From positions 6,343,362-6,407,361 of the forward strand of contig OU696572.1 in NCBI GenBank assembly GCA_916048095.2: DNA of 64,000 nucleotides, read 5' to 3'. The notes beneath the pieces are model-generated. The model had not been told where the DNA came from. It searched no databases and was given only the letters and a program-made list of their open reading frames with translations. The number at the start of each line of letters is the position of its first letter. Within the stretch, counting starts at the first letter, position 1. The position numbers and the translations under genes are program-made. Shown here one piece after another: positions 56,604 through 64,000 of this stretch. The stretch is from Sacculina carcini (Eukaryota > Arthropoda > Thecostraca > Sacculinidae).

Positions 56604-57207
56604 ATTCTTGCCCTATGTCCAGGCTTGCCGCATTGATAACAGATCAACGAACGATCAAAATGGCTGCCATCTGAGCTACGCTTACCTGCTGCGCAAATAC
56701 CGCTGCGGGTTCCCACAAACACACGTTCATCGGCCAAAACAACTCTTGCACGCTCCAGCACACTTTTCAGAGACATGTCGTCCAGCTTTGAATTTGCTCG
56801 CAATACATGTCGAACGTTCTCTGGGATGCCACTGATGAAAGCACATTTTAGTGCAAGCGGACTCGCAATGCCACATCGGCCGGCAAGTTTCTCTAGATTT
56901 GCCAAATATACGTCGACTGACTCACCGTCCTTCAATCTTCGAGTGATTAACTCCTCATATGACAAATACGGGTCACTGCCGAATGCTTGACTTAAGGCAT
57001 CAGCAACCTTGTCAACATCAGCTTGCTCTTCATCGGAGAGTCTGTCCAACACCGCGTATGCATCTCCCGAGAGTCGCATTTGAATGACTGTCGCAACATC
57101 TGAAACTTTTCTGAGCCGACAGATCTTTCGAACTTTTCCAATCCACTCAGAAACATCTTGCTTTCCATTGAATTCTGGAATCAGCCTCAAGTCAAACTCT
57201 TTCTCAC
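56582..57207 (-). pseudogene. gag: LTR-element gag
   Basis: Starts MGEKEFDLRLIPEF just after the primer-site motif. The capsid-like part (DVSEWIGKVRKICRLRKVSD...SYEELITRRLKDGESVDVYL) is followed by one CCHC knuckle CYQCGKPGHRARMC. An in-frame TAA at 56584-56582 precedes the second knuckle CYRCGKEGHVSWNC, which stays readable in the same frame, so gag is broken by a nonsense change upstream of the frameshift site. Confidence 0.85.
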
Positions 57208-57215
57208 CCATAACT

Positions 57216-57227
57216 GCCGAAATAGCT
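57216..57227 (-). promoter_or_regulatory. Candidate primer-binding site
   Basis: Minus strand agctatttcggc begins at the first base after the LTR, whose boundary is fixed by the target duplication. Here the motif is upstream of the gag ATG and so not protein-coding in that reading. Confidence 0.55.
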
Positions 57228-57669
57228 TGTGGTTGTAAAAGAAAAAAACACAAATTGGGAACGTATAATTCTAGACTAAAAACACAAGGGAAATAAATGC
57301 CACAACACCACACCAATTCAACTCTCCATCTCCTGCGCTCGCCACACCAAACACCACCAGCAACACAACAACCCCGCGATACACTCACATTCGCACTGCC
57401 ACCCTTCTCCAACCAGACTTCCGGCTGCTTCAGTGCCGCCGCACCGAACTCCTCTCAGCATATTGTACAAACACACACGCAGTCGCACACACATACACAC
57501 ATACATACGCGCGCATACACACACACACACACATGCTAATCAAATACTCCGCAGAACAGTTCAGCAAATACGCACATACATACACACATGTGGATAACTC
57601 ACAATATACGACAACGCACGACTCACACAAGCACACACACACATACACACACATGTCCATGCAATTACA
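57228..57669 (-). repeat. 5' LTR
   Basis: 442 bp, partner of 55033-55467. Contains a CACATACA-type microsatellite near 57475-57535. Confidence 0.92.
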
Positions 57670-57709
57670 CTCGTATACTAAGTTAATTGTATTCCAAGGT
57701 TCCACTGTA

Positions 57710-58420
57710 GTTTTGATTGTGATGCGCAGGACTCGGCACTGGTAATGTCTAGTACACTGAGTCAGTCTGGATAACACACCTCAAAAAGGCAAGCTGACAT
57801 GTATATGTCTTCTCCGGATTTGCGACTCATTTCAGGTTCCGGTCACAATTATCCAACATGTTATCGACTGCAATGGTGATGTCCGCCTCAACGTTCGCAA
57901 ATATCGTCTCACATTATGTCGCCATCACATCACGCTCTGCTGCCTGTCATATCACACCTGTCATATCATATCCCGCCCAACAGCATATCACAACACAGTC
58001 AACTCTGCCAGCACGTGACGTCACTTCTGTACCGCCGACTTTCACACATGATGTGTGAATACTGAACTTGATTTAGACCCGATACAACACGCCATCATCG
58101 CCCTATGTTGCTTCACACTGCTTGAAAACATGCTGTAGGCACTGTACAAGACAGAGGCTACGGTTTCGTGCAAGGGTTTGCGACATGTTTATAAAACAAA
58201 CAGATGGCTTCATGTAGAACGGAAAAAATTGTATTCGTCTGTGTTGCCCAGGTGCTTGAGCTCGCACAAGTGAGCTGGTGGTTGCTTCGTCATTTGTTGA
58301 TTCCTAAAGATTTTGATATACGGTGGTTAATCGCGTCTCTGTGTATGTGTTTATGTGTGTAGTCACCTGGGCATGTTGTTGACTCATCAAACGTCATTAT
58401 ATTTAACTAAATTAATTTTC
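57710..58420. other. No gene seen
   Basis: Short open frames only. gtgtatgtgtttatgtgtg at about 58337-58360 is simple repeat. Confidence 0.4.
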
Positions 58421-58526
58421 AAGGGTTTTATACACAAAGTGTTGTATAGATAACAACACTGTGTCAACACAACACAAAGTGTTGTTATTTATACAACACC
58501 TTGTGTATATAACCCTATAAGACCCA
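58421..58526. repeat. Hairpin element (about 105 bp)
   Basis: agggttttatacacaaagtg ... and its approximate reverse complement ...caccttgtgtatataaccct flank a tgtgtcaacacaac centre; inner arms ttgtat-gataacaacac/gtgttgtt-atacaa also pair. MITE-like foldback with no target duplication found. Confidence 0.65.
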
Positions 58527-59200
58527 CATGTTTTGTGCGTAAAACCTTCGAATTACCTACGTTCTGTGTCTTGTTTACCCACGTATCACGCTTTGTCTAT
58601 GTATTATATAGTTATTGTACGGTTTGTTTGTTTGTTGATCGCTTGCTACACAATCCTTTCGGATTCTCATGTCCTGCCGTTTGTGTATTGTATTGTATAG
58701 TGAAATTGTGTATTGTGAAAGGCAAAATAAATTATGATGATGATTTAAGCTGAGGGTGCAGACAAATGATCAAACCACCATTACACACTATGAATTATTG
58801 ACGATGCATATTTTGTACAATAAATACACTATATGGAACAATCTCCACGTGTGTCGTTTAACACAATATACTGGTATAACTCAAAAAGGATCAGCATGTG
58901 TGTGCCTATTGTACGTGTTGCGCACCCCTTGAGCATTGAAAAAACAGACTTGGTACACAACTTATATATTACTGTTCTTCGTTCTCGTTGTTGTTGTTGG
59001 TCCGAACTTGAATTAGAAAAAACGTGGAGCCTAGATTAAGCCTAGACAAACCACAAATAATTATAGACAAACCTCAAAATATACCTATATGAAAAACAAA
59101 ATTTGCAAATATTCACAAACGAGACAACGCAAACACATATCAACGTCACACAACTCAGGATTTATTGCGTTCTCTAGGATGTCAATGGTATATCTATAAA
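58527..59200. other. Possible LINE 3' end and unassigned sequence
   Basis: ggcaaaataaattatgatgatgatt at about 58721-58745 is the style of LINE 3' tails with an ATG-type repeat. Nothing else can be assigned. Confidence 0.35.
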
Positions 59201-59207
59201 TATAGAG

Positions 59208-59262
59208 CTCAACGTACATATGTGTGGGTACATGTGTGTGTGTGTGTGTGTGTAATTTGTAA
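59208..59262 (+). repeat. (GT)n microsatellite
   Basis: tgtgtgggtacatgtgtgtg run. Confidence 0.85.
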
Positions 59263-59439
59263 TTTTGTAGTTTGTAATGTATTGCCACGGAATAAATCCC
59301 ACACAGTAACAGCATAAACAATAAACAGTGGCAATGTTCGTTGAGCCGCAGCTCTTGAAGGAACATGTATAACAACACATTGTTATACGACACATGATAT
59401 TTGCAACAATATACACACAAATAACAATCACAATATTAA

Positions 59440-59632
59440 CAAAATATTCGACAAAACTTACAGTACATCGACACGATAATCGACAAAACTTACAGTACAT
59501 CGACACGATCATGGACAAAACATGCAGTACAACGACAGTACAGCACCAAACAGTACATCACAAACAGTGGAGCAGAGAAACAGTACACAAACAGTGGAGC
59601 AGAGAAACAGTACACAAACAGTACAGCAGTTG
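59440..59632 (+). repeat. cagtaca-type tandem repeats
   Basis: Units cgacaaaacttacagtacat (three copies, about 59452-59525) followed by aaacagtggagcagagaaac (three partial copies, about 59565-59625). Confidence 0.85.
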
Positions 59633-59639
59633 GGTTAAT

Positions 59640-59790
59640 ATTACAATTGTGAAATCAGAATCCAACGAAATACTTTTTTAGTTTAATCTTAAAACAAGCT
59701 TTTGTTTTTGGACGGTTTCCAAGTGTTTCAGTTTCCATCGGCAAACTGTTCCATGTTCTAGGGCCATTACATGATATGCAGTGCTTAAAT
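59640..59790 (-). pseudogene. LINE C-terminal scrap
   Basis: The minus strand encodes NGPRTWNSLPMETETLGN followed by ACFKIKLKKYFVGF, the terminal signature of non-LTR ORF2 proteins (GPRxWNSLP ... FKxxLKxxL). Confidence 0.7.
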
Positions 59791-59850
59791 AACGTGTGTG
59801 TGTCTGTGTGTGTGTGTGTGTGTGTGAGTGTGTGTGTGAGTGTGTGTACT
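59790..59850 (+). repeat. (GT)n microsatellite
   Basis: gtgtgtgtctgtgtgtgtgt run with gtga interruptions. Confidence 0.9.
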
Positions 59851-59971
59851 CACCTATTTGTACTCACCTTTTTGTTTACCATAGGAGATGAGCTATGCTC
59901 GTGCTGTCATGTCTCCAACCCACCCTCTAACCTATCTTCCTTGAAATTCCCAGTATTTCACACTATCCAGT

Positions 59972-60275
59972 TGTAATAGGTATGTGACTTGGCTTGTCAC
60001 GTGACTCGAGTACTGTGTTCTGATTGGTCGGTGTACTTTAACATTGTGACGTGTGACGCCTGTGCGTGTGGCTGAAGCGAGCTACAAGCAGTCTGGTTTT
60101 GAGCGTTGTGAGTGTTGGTGGTGTTCGTGTGTTGGTAGTGTATTTGTAATTGTGATTGGTGCGAGGCCACAAAGTGTTTATTGTTTATTATAAGTTTTGT
60201 TTTCTGGAGTGCATTTCAGTGTTATCATTTCATCGTCGTCCTCATCTTCATTGAATACATCTCTATTTACTCTAC
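59972..60275 (+). mobile_element. 5' LTR of the 60-kb LTR retrotransposon (start inferred)
   Basis: The predicted end is ...tctaca at 60275/60276, next to the primer-site motif. The predicted start tgtaatagg resembles tgtaattgc at the start of the 57-kb LTR. The catttcagtgtt stretch is shared with the 28-kb LTR. The 3' LTR would begin beyond the window, so the length (about 304 bp) is unconfirmed. Confidence 0.6.
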
Positions 60276-60276
60276 A

Positions 60277-60288
60277 AGCTATTTCGGC
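60277..60288 (+). promoter_or_regulatory. Candidate primer-binding site
   Basis: agctatttcggc, complementary to the 5' end of tRNA-Phe (gccgaaatagct), directly after the LTR end. Confidence 0.55.
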
Positions 60289-60301
60289 CATAATCATCGC
60301 A

Positions 60302-61108
60302 ATGTCTATCGAAGAATCGAAGGCTCCTCTGCATGTCCAGTCGTCTTTCGATGTGAAGTTGATTCCTGAATTTCGTGGTGACGCCGGTGAAAACGTATCA
60401 GAGTGGCTGAGTCGTATCAAGTGGACCTGTCGTCTGCATGGAGTGCGGGACCTGGTTTCAGTTGTACCACTGAGACTATTCGGTCACGCATACAAAGTGT
60501 ATGATCAGATTCCCGAGAACGACAAGTTTGACATCGAAACAGTGGAGAAGACATTGCGCGACGCTTTTGATGTCGATTCGTTCACAGCGTACGAGCTGCT
60601 GCAGCGTCGTCGCTTGCAGCCGTGCGAACCAGTGGATACATATCTGGCAGACATACAAAGGCTTGCTCAAATTGCGGGAGGCATGAGCGAAAAAACAATA
60701 TCAGGAGCGTTTCTTTTTGGGTTACCTGAGCCCGTGAGGTCATCTCTGAGAAACAGTGCAAGGATAGAGACTCTCAGCTTGCATCAGTTGTTGGAAAGAG
60801 CAAGAATGCTTGTTGCAGATAATTGCCGCACAAGCAATGTAGCAGCTGCGACCGTTGGCAAAGGATCAGCCGGTAGCCGTACAAATCGCCCAAGTCGAGA
60901 TGTCATCTGTTTCAAGTGTGGAGAATCAGGTCATTTTGCCAGGGGATGCGCCGGATCTTTTCGCAGAGACAATTTGATCAAATATGGCAACACCAGTGTA
61001 GTGCGATGTTACCGATGTGGTGAGACCGGTCATGTAAGCCCAAGATGTCCGGGAAACGACAGCGGAGAAGCAGCGAATGCGCCGGCTCCTTCTCCGCAGC
61101 ATCACTGA
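60302..61108 (+). CDS. gag: LTR-element gag, 268 aa
   Basis: ATG at 60302 (MSIEESKAPLH). Capsid-like region with VSEWLSRIKWTCRLHGVRD, SFTAYELLQRRRLQPCEPVD and a helical dimerisation-like segment, then two CCHC zinc knuckles: CFKCGESGHFARGC (about residues 202-215) and CYRCGETGHVSPRC (about 238-251). Gag packages the element RNA. It ends in a Pro-rich tail overlapping pol; a -1 frameshift signal sits directly after the second knuckle. The longer open frame back to 60197 runs into the LTR and is not needed. Confidence 0.9.
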   Translation: MSIEESKAPLHVQSSFDVKLIPEFRGDAGENVSEWLSRIKWTCRLHGVRDLVSVVPLRLFGHAYKVYDQIPENDKFDIETVEKTLRDAFDVDSFTAYELLQRRRLQPCEPVDTYLADIQRLAQIAGGMSEKTISGAFLFGLPEPVRSSLRNSARIETLSLHQLLERARMLVADNCRTSNVAAATVGKGSAGSRTNRPSRDVICFKCGESGHFARGCAGSFRRDNLIKYGNTSVVRCYRCGETGHVSPRCPGNDSGEAANAPAPSPQHH

Positions 61109-63879
61109 GCGTCTCCGCTCCTACGGCGCACATGCATGTCAATGGCGTGCATTGTGATGTTTTGGTTGATACTGGCTGCACTAAATGTTTGATATACGCT
61201 GCACTATGTAGAGAGCAATCTAAGGCGTATACTGATCTAGTTCTGATCAACGGGTCAAGACAAGCATGTGAAGGTGTGACAAGTGTGCGACTGCGGGACG
61301 CATTTGGTCGTGTAGTTATTGCTGAAGCTATTGTTGTGAATTTTCGTCCCTTGAATTACAATTTTGTTCTTGGTATGAATGGTGTAAGATCTTTTGGTGG
61401 TGTCGCAGTGAATGGAGATGGGCAGGTCAAGTTTGGACCCACCGATTCACACCGACAGTGTACAAGCCAGTCTCTGGTAGAGCCAGCTGCAGGATTGGTG
61501 ATTACGGCACCCAGAAGTGTATTGTTGGAACAGAAGGATTTTACAGTTTATTTTGACGAACAACATCTCACATGGAAAGCTGCATGGAAATGGCGGTCCA
61601 CTGAGCCTGACTACCTTCATAACAGAGTAGCTACGTACAATGTGAAGCAGTGTGCTCGTCGTGAGTATGAAGACGAAATTCAGATATGGATAAACAATGG
61701 CTGGCTAAGAGAGTACGATGAGCAGGAGATGGGTCCTCCAAAAGGCTTAATCCCCCTCATGGCGGATATTCAGCCCAATAAGAACAAAGTCCGGCCCGTG
61801 TGTGATTTCAGGGAGCTGAACGACCACATCACATCGTACACAGGGTCCGCTGATGTGTGTGCAAATAAGCTGCGACAGTGGCGGCGTCGTGGCAGTAATG
61901 CAGCAGTGCTGGACTTGGAAAAAGCATATCTGCAAATTCACGTCGAAGAGAAGTTGTGGCTATATTAGACAGTGATATTTGACGGCAAGCGATACTGCTT
62001 AACGAGGATGGGTTTCGGTCTGAGTGTGGCACCCGCCGTTCTGTAGACAATACTGGATTATGTGTTGAAGCAAGATGAGTGTGTGAGCGCAGGGACTTCC
62101 GCATATCTGGATGATATTTTTGTTGACCTCAATATAGTCAGCGCGGAAAAGGTGCGTGGTCATCTTGGAAAATATGGCTTGGTGAGCAAGAAAACGGACA
62201 ACCTGAGAGATGGTGCTCGTGTGCTGGGTCTGAGAGTGTCGAGAAAGAATGGAGATATGGTTTGGAGTCGAGACAACATAATCGACCCACCACCGACAGA
62301 TCTAACGCGCCGAAACGTATTCTCGTGGTGCGGTAAGCTGGTAGGCCACATGCCGGTCGGTGGCTCGCTAAGAATTTTGACAGCGTTTGCTAAACGGCGA
62401 GCCAATCAGCTTACAAAAGGCTGGGATGACCGAATTGACGACGATAACCAAATTCGCGATATGTTAACCTTCATCGACAAACAAGTGCGGCAAGTAGATC
62501 CTGTGGGAGGCCACTGGAGTGTCAACTCAAAAAAGGCGACAATATGGACCGACGCGAGCTCTTTGGCACTCGGAGTTATGCTCGAAGTCGACGGAGATAT
62601 TGTTGAAGACGCCTCGTGGTTGAGACCAGACAAGACAGCTCACATAAATAAGGCGGAATTGGACGCTGCAATTCGCGGGATCAATATGGCGGTGAGCTGG
62701 AATATAACCAACCTCTTGATCAAATCCGACTCTGTCACATTGTGTCGATGGATTAGCGACATTTTAAGCGGTAGGACGCGGGTGCGCACCAAGGCACAGA
62801 ACGAGCTGTTGATTCGTCGCAGATTAAACATAGTAAAACAATTAGCCGACGAACTTGAATTGATAATTGATGTGGAGCTGGTACCATCAAAGAAAAACCG
62901 CGCCGATTCGCTGACTCGTGTGCCGCAGAAATGGCTGGTTGAAAGTGCTTCTGCCGCTGCAACCGTTGTACCACGTGATGACACGGTGAACATACGCAAA
63001 ATTCACGAGCGTGCCGGACATCCTGGCGTGCGGAGAATACTATATTTTGTGCGGAGGGAGTGTTCTTCTCCGGTATCCAGGAGACAAGTGAAAAACGTGG
63101 TGGCGAGTTGTAACACTTGCCAATCAATCGATCCTGCCCCGCGAAAATGGTCAAGAGGTGAGTTATCAGTTGGAGAGATATGGCACAGACTCGCTATAGA
63201 CGTCACACACTTTCAAGGTCAAGAATATCTGTCCGTGATTGACTGTGGACCATCAAGATTCTCTTTGTGGCGATTGCTGAGGCGATCCGACTCGGATAAT
63301 ATCACGAGACATCTTGAAGAGATGTTTCTTGAGCGAGGTTTCCCCACTCAGCTATTGTGTGACAATGCGACTATATTCAGAAGTCAGCAGTTTCTATCAT
63401 TTGCAGCAAAGTGGAGTATTGAGGTGCGATTTCGAGCGGCTTACAGACCCAGTGGCAATGGTATTATAGAAAGGAATCACCGCACTGTGAAGGTGATTGC
63501 TGCTCGCAAGAACTGTTCCATCGGTGAAGCTGTACATCTGTATAATACGAGTCCTTTCAGTGACCGCAAGGGAACGCCTGCACACGTACTGTACAACTAT
63601 CAATGGCGTGATATTGTGAGCGAACAGGGAGCGTGTATGACGCCGCGTCAGACAACTGATGCATTTGACACCGGTGATCCAGTGTGGGTGCGCAACAGTG
63701 GTACGAGGTGCACTCAGCCATCTGTCGAGGGTCGTGTTACGGCGGTGGCGTCTGACCAGGTGGTCGAGGTGGACGGCATGTTGCGTCACGTGCGCGACCT
63801 CAGACCTCGTACCGGCGACGACGGTGATGCTGTGTCTGCAGAAGCCAGTGAATCGGTGAGTCACAGCCGTCCTACATGA
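61045..63879 (+). pseudogene. pol: LTR-element pol (protease, RT, RNase H, integrase) with two in-frame TAG stops
   Basis: One frame interrupted only by TAG at 61966-61968 and 62044-62046. Protease: DVLVDTGCTKCLIY. RT: VRPVCDFRELNDH, AAVLDLEKAYLQIHV (first catalytic Asp) and AYLDDIFVDL (catalytic pair). RNase H: ATIWTDASSLALG, an E in NKAELDAAI, and KSDSVTLCRWI. Integrase: finger HERAGHPGVRR...CNTCQS, Asp in AIDVTHF, Asp in LLCDNATIF, Glu in GNGIIERNH, then a tail with DPVWVRNSGTRC. The order is that of Ty3/gypsy elements, but the RT wording differs from the CsRn1-type element at 6.5 kb and the clade is not assigned. Translation would come from a gag-pol frameshift, so the ATG at 61045 is not a real start. 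Confidence 0.88.
61051..61130 (+). promoter_or_regulatory. -1 ribosomal frameshift signal with predicted pseudoknot
   Basis: G GGA AAC at 61051-61057 in the gag frame, followed after 4 nt by a perfect 9-bp stem (61062-61070 gcggagaag with 61089-61097 cttctccgc). The loop sequence tgcgccg (61078-61084) can pair with cggcgca (61124-61130), giving an H-type pseudoknot. pol is in the -1 frame, open through this point. The heptamer is the type used by some retroviruses. Confidence 0.8.
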
Positions 63880-64000
63880 CAGAGAAGAGCTCCTGCCTGG
63901 CACCGTGACTATGTTATGCACTAGTTTTAATTATTGATTGCCTGTATCATGTGTAGGTTTTTGTTGCCGCTGTATTGGTTTGATAATGTATTGTATTTGA
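63880..64000 (+). other. End of window, 3' of pol
   Basis: Non-coding sequence between the pol stop and the expected 3' LTR. No polypurine tract followed by tgtaatagg is seen, so the LTR starts outside the window. Confidence 0.5.

Larger units (their letters stand above)
55033..57669 (-). mobile_element. Internally deleted LTR retrotransposon, complete ends
   Basis: LTRs at 55033-55467 and 57228-57669, with minus-strand ends TGTAATTGC...CCACA. A perfect 5-bp duplication ctcgt flanks it (55028-55032 and 57670-57674). A polypurine tract (ctgggaggag, minus) precedes the 3' LTR. Contains gag, protease and scraps of RNase H and integrase; RT is deleted. Inserted 38 bp from the end of the pogo-like element. 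Confidence 0.95.
54332..57707. mobile_element. Pogo/Tigger-like DNA element, non-autonomous, with nested LTR element
   Basis: The left end tagtggtacattggaatac and the right end (reverse-complemented cagtggaaccttggaatac) are inverted repeats, each next to TA. Without the nested LTR element it is about 0.7 kb with no transposase. It includes four copies of a 21-bp unit ttgtcccaactgaaatcaaa (about 54697-54775). Confidence 0.65.

Noticed and set aside
63880-64000. 3' LTR of the 60-kb element
   Set aside because: No sequence matching 59972 onward appears before the window ends.

Overview
This is metazoan nuclear DNA, A+T-rich, with consensus splice sites and a very high transposable-element load. 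I see no bacterial operons, rRNA genes, intact tRNA genes or CRISPR arrays. The mix of elements (CsRn1-type Ty3/gypsy, Penelope with GIY-YIG, CR1/L2-like LINEs, Polinton/adintovirus, hAT, mariner, piggyBac) suits many invertebrates, including flatworms and other spiralians. The species cannot be fixed from the sequence.

Only one host gene can be supported. One exon lies at 3158-4307 and ends at a consensus donor. The next lies at 51042-53005 and starts at an acceptor that keeps the frame. Together they encode about 1,037 residues of an unrecognised, Ser/Thr-rich, probably disordered protein. The 46.7 kb between them is a single intron packed with nested mobile elements.

Layout. 1-2.1 kb: an inverted duplication of a reverse-transcriptase-like retroelement and a dead mariner. 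5.6-10.1 kb: a piggyBac C-terminal fragment (minus) next to a CsRn1-type gypsy element with an intact 1,104-aa pol. 10.76-11.94 kb: a non-autonomous hAT-like element with an 8-bp target duplication. 12.5-12.75 kb: a long hairpin. 12.79-21.76 kb: a decayed Polinton/adintovirus with terminal inverted repeats, broken DNA polymerase B, major capsid protein, adenain-like protease and an exonuclease-like gene. 22-25.96 kb: LINE and Penelope remnants. 25.96-28.45 kb: an internally deleted LTR element. 28.45 kb onward: a LINE. A 13.26 kb stretch (16186-29450) is repeated in tandem almost identically at 29458-42721, with a 7-bp filler at the junction. 43.7-44.9 kb: a microsatellite and Helitron-like repeats. 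45.0-49.7 kb: a LINE split by a hAT element (8-bp target duplication). After the host exon, 53.4-57.7 kb holds a LINE tail and a pogo-like element that contains a deleted LTR element (5-bp target duplication). 59.97-64.0 kb holds the most complete member of that LTR family; its right end lies outside the window.

The most interesting signal is in this three-member LTR family (27.98 kb and its duplicate, 57.2 kb, 60.3 kb). Two diverged copies keep a G GGA AAC heptamer in the gag frame, followed by a stem-loop whose sequence differs but whose pairing is kept, which is a -1 frameshift signal into pol. All copies keep a 12-nt motif directly after the LTR that is complementary to the 5' end of tRNA-Phe rather than to a tRNA 3' CCA end, suggesting unusual priming of reverse transcription.
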